From Enterovibrio gelatinilyticus (GTDB taxonomy: Bacteria > Pseudomonadota > Gammaproteobacteria > Enterobacterales > Vibrionaceae): DNA of 64,000 bases. Under the pieces are notes generated by a model, which was given only the letters and a program-made list of their open reading frames with translations, was not told where the DNA came from and did no database searches. Both the position numbers and the translations under genes were made by a program. The stretch is from contig NZ_JAJUBC010000003.1 in the NCBI RefSeq assembly GCF_028683095.1, positions 62,001 through 126,000 of the forward strand, given 5' to 3'. Shown here in pieces: positions 52,856-61,586 of the stretch. The stretch's first letter is position 1. Each line of letters opens with the position of its first letter.

Positions 52856-53380
52856 GTGAAAAAACTCATGACCATTGGGGTGTTTATCTGGGTCCTTGTT
52901 GGCTGTTCAAGCTCAATTGATGATTACAAATCGACAACTCCCTCATTCAATTTGTTCGAGTACTTCGAGGGTGATGTAAAAGCATGGGGTATGGTTCAAG
53001 ATTATACCGGACAACAAACACGCCGCTTTGAAGTCGTTATTGTAGGAACCGTTGAAGGTAACGTGATCACGCTGGATGAAGATTTCGTGTTCGATGATGG
53101 AGAAGTTCAAAATCGCGTATGGACTATCACTCGTCTCGACGATGGTAGCTATCAAGGCACTGCAGGTGATGTTGTGGGTATAGCGACGGGGAGCGAAGAA
53201 GGCAATGCATTGAATTGGGTGTATGACTTAAACGTTGAGGTGGGTGACAGCACGTATGTATTGACGCTTGATGATTGGTTATTCCGACAAGATGAGAAGC
53301 GTGCCTTTAACTTAACGTCCATGAAGAAGTTTGGTGTGGAAGTAGGCAGACTTTCCATCTTCTTTGAAAAGCAGGAGTGA
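52856..53380 (+). CDS. DUF3833 lipoprotein, last gene of the photostress operon
   Basis: The 174-residue protein has a lipoprotein signal with lipobox L-V-G-C (Cys17) and a lipocalin-like DUF3833 domain (PSFNLFEYFEGDVKAWGMVQDY, YQGTAGDVVG). It starts with GTG 52856, two bases after the previous stop. Members are found at the end of Cfa/DUF2878 clusters and may bind a lipid in the periplasm. Its stop codon lies inside the loop of a terminator hairpin. Confidence 0.85.
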   Translation: MKKLMTIGVFIWVLVGCSSSIDDYKSTTPSFNLFEYFEGDVKAWGMVQDYTGQQTRRFEVVIVGTVEGNVITLDEDFVFDDGEVQNRVWTITRLDDGSYQGTAGDVVGIATGSEEGNALNWVYDLNVEVGDSTYVLTLDDWLFRQDEKRAFNLTSMKKFGVEVGRLSIFFEKQE

Positions 53381-53392
53381 ACCTGCTTTTTT
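53367..53392. terminator. Terminator ending the photostress operon, overlapping the last stop codon
   Basis: AAAAGCAGG (53367-53375) and CCTGCTTTT (53382-53390) form a 9-bp stem with a 6-base loop that contains the TGA stop, followed by a T-run. It may also stop the convergent gene. Confidence 0.85.
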
Positions 53393-53420
53393 CCTCTTAT
53401 CTTCCGATAATCTAATCTTG

Positions 53421-55052
53421 TTAACCTGCACCTCGTGCCATGCTGATGACTCGCTGCAATGTCCAGCGCAGCAAGAGCGGAATGTCTTCATCCAAATGCT
53501 CTTCGGTATAGGCAATGATCGCCAATGCCGCGTCAGGCTTGGCGTATTTCTTTAAGGCTTTGGTAATGACCTTCTTCGGGGCAATATGGGTGTTTCCTTC
53601 GATGTTTGCCATTTCACGAAACAAAGGTTCGTAGCCATGATGGAAGAGGTAGTGCTCTATATCGCGGTCTGGTAGCACGGTTAGACGATGTTTTTCTTGG
53701 TCACCATTAAGCATTTTGCGGGCAGCATAAGCGTATTTTTGACCTGCCATGTCGCCATCAGCAATAAGATGCCACTCAATGCCCAGAACCTGAGCGAGCT
53801 TGATCAGCGGCTTAAGCCCACTTTGCGCAAACTCAATGAGCTGAACACCTTCCGCGGAAAGATCGTAGCCTTGGATTCTCGCCAGTTCGCTAAACAGCCA
53901 AACCTCCGTTTCGCCCTCAACCAATAGCCAGCAACGCGCAAACAATGCACTGGGTCGATGAAAGCGAACATGAAAAGAAACGCGTCGCTCCTCATCTTTG
54001 CTTAGTCGGTCTTTGGGTACTTGAAATGCCTCCGTTTGCGTCGAGCCTCGTTCCAGTCTTCGAATGCTGGTGAGCGGGACGGCAGACAGCAAATCACCGC
54101 TGTTGGTGGTGATGATCTTCTGCATTGGCATTAAAGCGATCAAACGCCATGCTTGGTTGAGTAGCGTAGGGTGAAGCCGGCTTTCTGGATCTTCAAAAAT
54201 GATAATGGGACGAGCGTTAGGCCTAAGCTGTTTTGGCCCTCTGGCACGAACAAAGGCACTGAGTAAACCCATAAGGATCAATCGGCTTTGGTTCGAGGTA
54301 TTACGCGCCACCAACTCAAGCGGATGAATGTAGTTGGCGCGCATATTGAGATGCCTTGCGGGTTCTATGTCAGCGGGTGAGCGGTTGTGATTGTCGAAGG
54401 CAAAATAGTGATCAAGCAAGGTGCGCATGGCTTTGATGCCACTGCGAACTTCTCCTTTGTTCACGTGCCCTGGGCGCTGTTGTAAACGTTTAACGGTATT
54501 TTCTAGTCGCTTTTCAAGACGCGTCTTACTGCCATTGAGATCTAATTCCTGATCGCGTAATCGCCTCGCATCCTGTACACGAATAACGGGGTGAAGTTGC
54601 GCTAATTGAAGGGCTAGATACTCATGATTAGCGACAACGATAATCCCGCCGGTTTCATCAAGGAAGTTTCGAGAAACCGTGATTTTTCCATCATCGTGTA
54701 TGGCGTTAATGTGATAATCGAGTTGGCGCATGCCTTCGTCGTTGGTTTTATTCCAAACCTGACTAAATTGTCGATATCGCCGTGCTCTATGTTCACCGGA
54801 AAAGCTCTCAGTCCACCGCAGAATGATTTGAATCTGGTTGGTTTGCGCGTTGCCAAGCGTATGGTCGATATGGAAATCTGTACGTGTGAAGGTATAGGGT
54901 TGCCCCGATGAAGGTAAAGCATGGGATAAGGCATCCAGCAAAGAGCTTTTACCCCATGCATTTTCACCAATCAGTACTGACACCTCATCAAGACTGAGCG
55001 AAAGGCGTCGGATACCGCGAAAACCAGATATTTCTATACGATCTAACTTCAT
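53421..55052 (-). CDS. ybjD: OLD-family ATPase/TOPRIM protein YbjD (DUF2813)
   Basis: The 543-residue protein matches E. coli YbjD: an SMC-like ABC ATPase N-terminus (RIEISGFRGIRRLSL, Walker A GENAWGKSS at about 29-37, Walker B IIIFEDPESRLHP) and a C-terminal TOPRIM nuclease-like domain (LLVEGETEVW, DGDMAG). OLD-family proteins are ATP-dependent nucleases, some in phage defence, but YbjD itself has no firm role. ATG 55052 with GAGG upstream was chosen. No defence partner (such as UvrD-like GajB) is adjacent. Confidence 0.92.
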   Translation of the reverse strand: MKLDRIEISGFRGIRRLSLSLDEVSVLIGENAWGKSSLLDALSHALPSSGQPYTFTRTDFHIDHTLGNAQTNQIQIILRWTESFSGEHRARRYRQFSQVWNKTNDEGMRQLDYHINAIHDDGKITVSRNFLDETGGIIVVANHEYLALQLAQLHPVIRVQDARRLRDQELDLNGSKTRLEKRLENTVKRLQQRPGHVNKGEVRSGIKAMRTLLDHYFAFDNHNRSPADIEPARHLNMRANYIHPLELVARNTSNQSRLILMGLLSAFVRARGPKQLRPNARPIIIFEDPESRLHPTLLNQAWRLIALMPMQKIITTNSGDLLSAVPLTSIRRLERGSTQTEAFQVPKDRLSKDEERRVSFHVRFHRPSALFARCWLLVEGETEVWLFSELARIQGYDLSAEGVQLIEFAQSGLKPLIKLAQVLGIEWHLIADGDMAGQKYAYAARKMLNGDQEKHRLTVLPDRDIEHYLFHHGYEPLFREMANIEGNTHIAPKKVITKALKKYAKPDAALAIIAYTEEHLDEDIPLLLRWTLQRVISMARGAG

Positions 55053-55436
55053 AGCCACCTCATTCCTAAGGTTAAGACAGATGAAGGCGCATTGACGATG
55101 TATTCATCACGAATTTTACGATTGGAAAGAAATTTCTGTTCTCTATCAATTGATTGTGCCAGATTTAGGCAATGCGAATCGATAATCGCATGACGTATAC
55201 CTAAGTCACTCGAATCTAGTTGCTGAATCCTACATATCAGGTTGCTTAGATATAAAGAACAATTAAACCGATTCGTCGGGTCTTCTACTGTTAGGGTAGA
55301 CATAAGTGGCGCTGTTTGGGCATGGTCGATTGATAAGCCATGGAAACGCAGTGAAAGCCCCGCTGCCAAGAATCCCACACACACATGCTCCACGCGTAAA
55401 ACTGGACGTGATTACATAAAAGGAACGATTATCGGC
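55053..55436. other. 384-base intergenic region between ybjD and the LysR gene
   Basis: This AT-rich gap carries the divergent promoters. A leftward open frame (about 55049-55393) has no recognisable sequence and no good start, so it is not called. TGCGA and TCGCA arms around ATCGAT near 55172 form a small symmetric site. Confidence 0.4.
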
Positions 55437-56342
55437 ATGTTATCTTTCGAAGCGTTGCAAATACTTGATGCGATAGAGCGTAAAGGGAGTTTTGCAGCAG
55501 CAGCCGACTCTCTTAACCGAGCTCCTTCGTCATTGAGCTATCAGGTTCAAAAACTTGAACAAGATTTGGATTTGGTAATTTTCGATCGCTCGGGTCATAA
55601 AGCCTCATTTACCGATGCAGGGAGGCTGCTTCTAGAGCGCGGTCGAATTCTCATGAATGCCGCGGATGAAATGGTGTCGGATGCCAAATCTCTTGCCCAT
55701 GGTTGGGAGTTAGACATCACTATCGCGTTTGATGGATTACTCACCGCACGGGCATTTTTTCCGCTGGTGGAGCAAATAGGGCGTGAATCCAATACTCGTG
55801 TGCGTCTCCAAGAGGAAATATTGGCGGGCGCATGGGAAGCGCTGAGTGAAGATCGCGTAGATATTCTGATCAGCCCGAAACCTCAATCTATTCCACTGGA
55901 TGTCAAGATGATGGAATTAGGGGTTTCAGATGGATATTGGGTGGCTTCACCTGATCACCCAATCCACAATCATGCTCGTCCTTATGATGTAGAAACTCGT
56001 CGCTTATATCGCAGTATCTCGGTTGCAGACACTGCAAGAAGCGCAAAATCCATTACCTACAATATCTTGGATGAGCAGCCTAGGCTGACCGTCACCTCTA
56101 TGACGGAGAAATACCACGCTATTCTTGATGGTTATGGCATTGGTACCATGCCTTCATGGTGGGTTGAAGAGGACATAGCCAAAGGCCGATTGAGAGTGAT
56201 TGAAGGCAGCGAACCCTATAAGCTTGATTGGGTGATGGCGTGGAAACGAAATCGAATGGGGAATGCGAAAAGCTGGCTGATCAGGCATTGTCCAAAAGTA
56301 CTAAAAATGATTCAACCTGTTTCCAAGCAAAACGTAGATTAG
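55437..56342 (+). CDS. LysR-family transcriptional regulator
   Basis: The 301-residue protein has the LysR helix-turn-helix (LQILDAIERKGSFAAAADSLNRAPSSLSYQVQKLEQ, about 6-40) and an effector-binding domain (about 90-290). Start ATG 55437 gives the family N-terminus; the AAAGGA upstream is 12 bases away, which is long. The Dabb gene follows 35 bases later on the same strand. The target and effector are unknown. Confidence 0.9.
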   Translation: MLSFEALQILDAIERKGSFAAAADSLNRAPSSLSYQVQKLEQDLDLVIFDRSGHKASFTDAGRLLLERGRILMNAADEMVSDAKSLAHGWELDITIAFDGLLTARAFFPLVEQIGRESNTRVRLQEEILAGAWEALSEDRVDILISPKPQSIPLDVKMMELGVSDGYWVASPDHPIHNHARPYDVETRRLYRSISVADTARSAKSITYNILDEQPRLTVTSMTEKYHAILDGYGIGTMPSWWVEEDIAKGRLRVIEGSEPYKLDWVMAWKRNRMGNAKSWLIRHCPKVLKMIQPVSKQNVD

Positions 56343-56377
56343 ACAGACTGGATAACGATTGTGAAGTGGGACGCGCG

Positions 56378-56689
56378 ATGATCAGACATATACTGCTAGT
56401 GAAGTTTAAGCCTGAATCGAATGAAGCTGATTTTGGCGAGATACGAGAAGAATTCAAATCAATGACTGAGCGTGTTGAAGGGGTCGTCTCGGTCGAATGG
56501 GGTGAGAATGATAGCCCTGAAGGCAAGCACCAAGGTTTTACGCACATTATATTGATGACGTTGCAAGACGAAGCGGCACGTCAACGCTATTTGGTCGATC
56601 CAGAGCATGACGCATTGAAAGAAGTCTTTGGCCCGCACATTGAAGATATTATTGTTGTTGATTACACCTTGGTGGCGGACACAGTGTAG
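56378..56689 (+). CDS. Dabb-domain (stress-responsive alpha-beta barrel) protein
   Basis: The 103-residue protein starts MIRHILLVKFKPE, the Dabb family hallmark, and ends with PHIEDIIVVDYTL. It is a small ferredoxin-like dimeric barrel. Members include plant stress proteins and a few enzymes, but the role here is unknown. It probably shares a transcript with the LysR gene. A long terminator follows. Confidence 0.88.
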   Translation: MIRHILLVKFKPESNEADFGEIREEFKSMTERVEGVVSVEWGENDSPEGKHQGFTHIILMTLQDEAARQRYLVDPEHDALKEVFGPHIEDIIVVDYTLVADTV

Positions 56690-56734
56690 GAAAAAGACGG
56701 GGTGTCTTAATCCTCGAAAAGCATTTGTTAGTAC

Positions 56735-56779
56735 AAAAACCGCAAAAAGAGCCTGAATTAGCCTCTTTTTGCGGTTTTT
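56735..56779. terminator. Long bidirectional terminator between the Dabb and pat genes
   Basis: A 17-bp perfect stem with A-run and T-run ends (core CCGCAAAAAGAG with CTCTTTTTGCGG) and an 11-base loop serves both convergent transcripts. Confidence 0.92.
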
Positions 56780-56823
56780 ACCTGTTCGTGAACCTCAACT
56801 TGAACGAGCGATTCACGTAGAAT

Positions 56824-59505
56824 TTATAGCGTCATATCCATATCAACAATGCCATCTTGAATTTGGACATCAATACTAAACCCAACTTTCTGTGCTAGCG
56901 CAATCATTCCTGAATTAGAAGGCATCGTCATACCATTCAGGCGTTTCAGGCCACTTTGACGACCGTATTCAATGACTTTATCCATGAGAATTCGACCTAA
57001 GCCCATGCCTTTCAGATCGGACCGCACCAGAACGGCAAATTCCGCGTCGCTATGGTCAGGGTTTGCTAACGCACGCACGACACCAAGAATGTCTTCAGTG
57101 CCTTCTGCTTCACGATAAACTGCCACGAAGGCCATCTCTCGGTCGTAGTCAATTTGGGTTAAATTGGCGAGCGCTTCATGATTTAACTCACCCACGTCCG
57201 AAAAGAAACGTTTGTAGAGATCTTCAACAGAGACACGTTCCACAAAGGACTTATGATTGGGTTCATCTTCAGGAAGGATTGGGCGCAGTAATATTTCACG
57301 TCCGTCTTTTAGCGTGGCTTTTTGCTCTAACTCTTTTGGATAGGGGCGTATGGCGAGGCGAGAATTGGCGTCACCCTCGTAGGCACAAAGGGTGATAGAC
57401 GCATCCAACACGGTGAAGCTATCGCCAGTGACAAGTAACGGATGAATATCGAGCCCCGTTATCTCTGGGTAATCAATGACCACCTGTGACAGTGTCACTA
57501 AAAAATGGCAAAGTGCATTGATATCGATGTTATACGGGTGTCCTCTTTGTCTTAACTTGCCCGTTTTTAATGCACCAATCACTAGATACCGTGCCAGCGC
57601 CATGTTCAATGGGGGGATGGCCACTGCCGCATCTCGGTTGACGTTCCATTCACTGCCACCTTCACCCAGCAATATCACAGGGCCAAACACTGGATCATGG
57701 CGAACACACACTCGCAGTTCTTGCGACCCTGCACGGTTTGCCATGGCTTGAATTTGTAACCCCTCGATACGCGCAGTTGGGTAAGACAAAGATACGCGAT
57801 TAAGCATAAGCTGCGCGGCATTGGCGACTTCTGTGGCGTTGTTGAGGTCTAGCATCACGCCATTCACATCAGATTTATGTGGAATGTCGGGAGAGCGGAG
57901 CTTAACCGCAACAGGGTAGCCGACTTGCTCCGTGATTTGTGCCGCTTCCGCTGCATCAGCCGCCAACCATGTCGACATCACATTGATACCGTACTTCGAC
58001 AGAAACGGGCGTGCTTCGTGAGTGGTTAATGATGTAATTTGGCTGTCTAATGCCTGTTGAATGAAAGCGCGACCCGCTTCAACGTCATAATCTATCTGAC
58101 CGATTGAGGTTGGGGTTTCCATTAATTGTTTTTGGTTTCGGCGGTATTCAACCAAGTGCATGAAGGCAGTGACTGCACTCTCTGGGGTGCGATAAGCAGG
58201 GAAGCCGGCATGGGCAAAAGCTAAGCGCGCAACGGTGGCGTCATCACTTTCACCTTGCCAGTTAGTTAAAATATTGAAGCGTTTTGCGCGAGGGTTGTTT
58301 TTTAGCATATCCGCTAATGCCTTCGCGGTTTTTAATCCAGGCGCAGTGACTGAAGGAGAGTGCAAGATTAAGAGCGCGTCAGCCTCATCGCTTTCTAATA
58401 AAATTTCAGTGGCCTTTTTGTAGCGCTCGATATCGGCATCTCCAACAATATCGAGCGGGTTTCCTTGTGACCAACTCACCGGCAATATCTTACTTAGCTT
58501 TTCGATGGTTTCTTCGCTCAAGACAGCGAGTTTCCCGCCCATTTCCATTAAGGTATCAACGGCCATAACAGCAGGGCCTCCTCCATTGGAGATAATCGCG
58601 AGACGCTCACCACGTAGCGGTACAGAGTGAGAAAGCGTTTCTACGGCGGCAAATAATTCGTGAGTCGTGTTTACACGAAGCATACCGGAACGACGAATGG
58701 CAGCATCATAAGCCCCATCAAGCCCTGGTAAGCTTTCTGACAAATGCGGCAGGGCAGCAGCACCTTCCGGCGTTCTACCACTCTTTAATACAAGCACTCG
58801 GCGGTTACGAGATGCTGCTCGTGCGGCAGAAATGAATGCACGCGCATCTTGGATATTATCGATATAAAGCAAAATCGCATCGGTTTTGCTTTCACGACTG
58901 AGGTAATCAAGTAATTCAGGGAAATCAATGTCACTGGCTTCACCCAGTGAGATGAAGGTTGAGAAACCGATACGACGGTTTCTGGCCCAATCCAAAATGG
59001 TGGTACAGACGGCGGCAGATTGCGAAACGAAGGCGATATTTCCGCGGTTGGCTGGGATAGGAGAGAATGAAGCATTGAGATTAAGCCAAGGCAGAATTAA
59101 TCCAAGGCTATTTGGGCCAATAACCCGCATGTCGTACTGTGATGCGATGTCGCGCATGATATCGAACTCTGTGCGTCCGTCAGTTCCTTCATATTTCTTC
59201 ATGCCTGCTGCGAGAATGATGGCGACTTTAACGCCTTTCTCACCCAATTGACGAATCAGTTCACTGTTACGGTTTGCTTGTGTACATAGCACGGCCATAT
59301 CCGGAACAAGAGGAAGAGAATCAATGGTTGGATAGGCAAGAATCCCCGCAACGGCTTGATATTTTGGCGTGACTGGCATGATGGGGCCATTAAAACCACC
59401 AGACTGAAGATTACGAATGATCACATTACCCGCTCGGCCTGGCGTGTCTGACGCCCCAATAACAGCAATTGATTTTGGTTTGAAAAGCATATCTAGACCG
59501 GACAT
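56824..59505 (-). CDS. pat: Protein lysine acetyltransferase Pat (acyl-CoA-synthetase-like plus GNAT)
   Basis: The 893-residue protein joins an NDP-forming acyl-CoA-synthetase-like half to a GNAT domain. Order: CoA-binding Rossmann domain (about 1-130, SIAVIGASDTPGRAGN), succinyl-CoA-ligase-like flavodoxin domains (150-460), an ATP-grasp domain (about 480-710, YPVAVKLRSPDIPHKSDVNGV) and the GNAT domain (about 740-890, VRSDLKGMGLGRILMDKVI). It matches PatZ/YfiQ, which acetylates acetyl-CoA synthetase and other lysines. It is monocistronic and contains a matS site. Confidence 0.93.
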   Translation of the reverse strand: MSGLDMLFKPKSIAVIGASDTPGRAGNVIIRNLQSGGFNGPIMPVTPKYQAVAGILAYPTIDSLPLVPDMAVLCTQANRNSELIRQLGEKGVKVAIILAAGMKKYEGTDGRTEFDIMRDIASQYDMRVIGPNSLGLILPWLNLNASFSPIPANRGNIAFVSQSAAVCTTILDWARNRRIGFSTFISLGEASDIDFPELLDYLSRESKTDAILLYIDNIQDARAFISAARAASRNRRVLVLKSGRTPEGAAALPHLSESLPGLDGAYDAAIRRSGMLRVNTTHELFAAVETLSHSVPLRGERLAIISNGGGPAVMAVDTLMEMGGKLAVLSEETIEKLSKILPVSWSQGNPLDIVGDADIERYKKATEILLESDEADALLILHSPSVTAPGLKTAKALADMLKNNPRAKRFNILTNWQGESDDATVARLAFAHAGFPAYRTPESAVTAFMHLVEYRRNQKQLMETPTSIGQIDYDVEAGRAFIQQALDSQITSLTTHEARPFLSKYGINVMSTWLAADAAEAAQITEQVGYPVAVKLRSPDIPHKSDVNGVMLDLNNATEVANAAQLMLNRVSLSYPTARIEGLQIQAMANRAGSQELRVCVRHDPVFGPVILLGEGGSEWNVNRDAAVAIPPLNMALARYLVIGALKTGKLRQRGHPYNIDINALCHFLVTLSQVVIDYPEITGLDIHPLLVTGDSFTVLDASITLCAYEGDANSRLAIRPYPKELEQKATLKDGREILLRPILPEDEPNHKSFVERVSVEDLYKRFFSDVGELNHEALANLTQIDYDREMAFVAVYREAEGTEDILGVVRALANPDHSDAEFAVLVRSDLKGMGLGRILMDKVIEYGRQSGLKRLNGMTMPSNSGMIALAQKVGFSIDVQIQDGIVDMDMTL
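57486..57498. other. matS site (MatP binding), exact match
   Basis: GTGACAGTGTCAC inside pat fits GTGACRNYGTCAC at all positions. Confidence 0.8.
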
Positions 59506-59760
59506 TTATATCTCCCGAGGCATCAAGCAGTGATGGCATATCTTATCGTGTTTCTTTTTTAGCATCCCGTCTCATGATTGTCCTTGTGATCCGCAGCGAA
59601 AAGACATTCATGAAATGGCAATTTTCTGATTTATCGATCATTTCTACAAAATGATGTGTGACGCGTGGCAGATACTTATTAGAGTCCGCATCGTTTAAGT
59701 TGAATGAATGGGGAGCAGCGTTCAGAATAGAAGTCAGTGGCTCCTAAAAGTAGAATATTC

Positions 59761-60318
59761 ATGAAGAAAATCCTTTCTGTTGCATTTACCTTTGCGCTTG
59801 CCGGCTGTGCTGGTGGAACGAGTACGACTCAAATTTTAACTCAGTCTACCGAGGAAGCCGTTTTTCCCTCTGCGCAGTCTGCTCCTGCAAGCAGTTCTGA
59901 GATGAACGCAACCAAGCCGATGCCTAAGCCTGCGGCTAAAAAGACGATGGCTGATAAACCCGTCATGGCGCATAAAGCGTCAAAACCCGCAGCTAAAAAG
60001 CCAGCGAAACCGCTGCCTACCAAGAAAACTGCAGTGGCTGGACAGAAGTACACCATTCAAGTGATTGCGTTGAGTCACAACAAAGGCTTCAACGAATACA
60101 TGAACAAACTGCCATCGGATAAGCCTGTTTGGTCAAACAAGAAAATGGTTGATGGCTTGCCATGGTATACATTGCTGTACGGTGACTTTGATTCTAAGAC
60201 CGAAGCGCAAAAGGCGCTGAAGGCATTACCCAAAGATATCAAGCAATTTGGACCATTCATTCGCTCAGTGGCGTCGATAAAATCATCGGCTAACCCCGAG
60301 ATGAAACCGTTGAATTAG
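59761..60318 (+). CDS. SPOR-domain lipoprotein
   Basis: The 185-residue protein has a lipoprotein signal peptide with lipobox L-A-G-C (Cys15), a Lys/Ala/Pro-rich low-complexity linker (about 50-95, KPAAKK-type repeats) and a C-terminal SPOR domain (about 97-175, YTIQVIALS, WYTLLYGDF, AQKALKALP). SPOR domains bind denuded septal peptidoglycan, so a cell-division or envelope role is likely. ATG 59761 was chosen over GTG 59737 because it begins the signal peptide. A terminator follows. Confidence 0.85.
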   Translation: MKKILSVAFTFALAGCAGGTSTTQILTQSTEEAVFPSAQSAPASSSEMNATKPMPKPAAKKTMADKPVMAHKASKPAAKKPAKPLPTKKTAVAGQKYTIQVIALSHNKGFNEYMNKLPSDKPVWSNKKMVDGLPWYTLLYGDFDSKTEAQKALKALPKDIKQFGPFIRSVASIKSSANPEMKPLN

Positions 60319-60335
60319 GCTGTTGAATAGTGAAG

Positions 60336-60361
60336 AAAAGAGAGCATAGGCTCTCTTTTTT
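60336..60361 (+). terminator. Terminator of the SPOR lipoprotein gene
   Basis: AAAAGAGAGC and GCTCTCTTTT form a 10-bp stem with an ATAG loop and a T-run, 18 bases after the stop. Confidence 0.92.
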
Positions 60362-60584
60362 CTTATGTAGCAGAGCAAGACCCATATCAAACTGTACGCA
60401 ATGCATGCATGGACGATGAGTTTTTGCGCGATCACACATAAATACACAGAAATTTGATTTTGATTGGATGAAAGGGGGCATGTGATTGTCTACTATAGGC
60501 GTCTCACCTTCCATGCGATGCACCGGATTGTGCAATTTATTATGTTATCCCTGAAACGTATATCAGGGCGAAGTAGGAATGGTC

Positions 60585-61586
60585 ATGAACCCAACTCAAG
60601 TATTGTTGCTGTGTGGCGGCGGAAGTGCCGAGCACGAAGTGTCTCTGGTTTCAGCGAATTATTTAGAATCACAACTTAAATTACTGCCTTCAGTATCCGT
60701 TGTTCGCGTCGAAATGACTAAAGATGAAGGTTGGAAGGGAAGCGAAGGGCAAGCTTGTCGACTGAATTTGGATAAAACCCTTACCATGGGTAATGATCTG
60801 ATTGCGATTGATTACGTCGTGCCTTGTATTCACGGTTATCCTGGTGAAACCGGTGACGTTCAGTCGTTACTGGAACTTGCTGGTCTTCCTTATATGGGGT
60901 GTGACCCATCAGCGAGCATGGTGTGCTTTAATAAAATCACGTCAAAGCTTTGGTTTGATGCGATTGGCATTCCCAATACGCCTTATGTGTTCCTAACTGA
61001 TAACAATGCTGACAGTATTACTAAGGCTGAAGAAGCCTTTGACCTGTGGGGATCTATCTTTGTTAAGGCTGCGTGTCAGGGCTCTTCTGTAGGTTGCTTC
61101 AAAGTGACAGAAAAAAGCGAAATCAAAAACGTAGTGACGGAGGCGTTTACCTTCTCAAACCAAGTGTTGATAGAAAAAGCGGTTCGACCTCGAGAGCTTG
61201 AAATCGCAGCCTATCACTATAATGGTGACGTTATGGTGACGACACCGGGTGAAATTCAATGCCCAACTGACACTTTCTATACCTACGATGAAAAGTACAG
61301 CACGACGAGCCACAGTTTAACCACGTTAGAACCTGGTGATCTGACGGAAGAGCAAATCGCTAAGATGCGTGAATACGCTGAAAAAGCCTTTGTGCATCTG
61401 AAACTGAAGGATCTGTCACGCATTGACTTCTTCCTCACGCCAGAAGGAGAGGTATTACTTAATGAAATCAATACCTTCCCGGGTATGACACCAATTTCGA
61501 TGTTTCCGAAATTGGTAGAACACAACGGCCATACCTTTTCTGACTACCTAGCAAGTTGCATTCAAGCCGGTGTTTCCCAAGCTTAA
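60585..61586 (+). CDS. ddl: D-alanine--D-alanine ligase
   Basis: This ATP-grasp enzyme makes the D-Ala-D-Ala dipeptide of peptidoglycan. The 333-residue protein has the family signatures LLCGGGSAEHEVSLVSA at the start, HGYPGETGDVQSLLELAGLPYMGC, the ATP-grasp part VKAACQGSSVG and the catalytic end LLNEINTFPGMTPISMFPK. ATG 60585 has AGGA 6 bases ahead; an ATG at 60579 overlaps the binding site. No other peptidoglycan gene is near, so it may be a second Ddl copy outside the dcw cluster. Confidence 0.93.
   Translation: MNPTQVLLLCGGGSAEHEVSLVSANYLESQLKLLPSVSVVRVEMTKDEGWKGSEGQACRLNLDKTLTMGNDLIAIDYVVPCIHGYPGETGDVQSLLELAGLPYMGCDPSASMVCFNKITSKLWFDAIGIPNTPYVFLTDNNADSITKAEEAFDLWGSIFVKAACQGSSVGCFKVTEKSEIKNVVTEAFTFSNQVLIEKAVRPRELEIAAYHYNGDVMVTTPGEIQCPTDTFYTYDEKYSTTSHSLTTLEPGDLTEEQIAKMREYAEKAFVHLKLKDLSRIDFFLTPEGEVLLNEINTFPGMTPISMFPKLVEHNGHTFSDYLASCIQAGVSQA

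Noticed and set aside
53421-55052. YbjD considered as part of a Gabija-like or OLD-based phage defence system
   Set aside because: No helicase or reverse-transcriptase partner adjoins it, and the protein matches the conserved chromosomal YbjD family.
55049-55393. 114-codon leftward frame between ybjD and the LysR gene
   Set aside because: Runs through the likely control region, lacks a binding site and has no recognisable motif.
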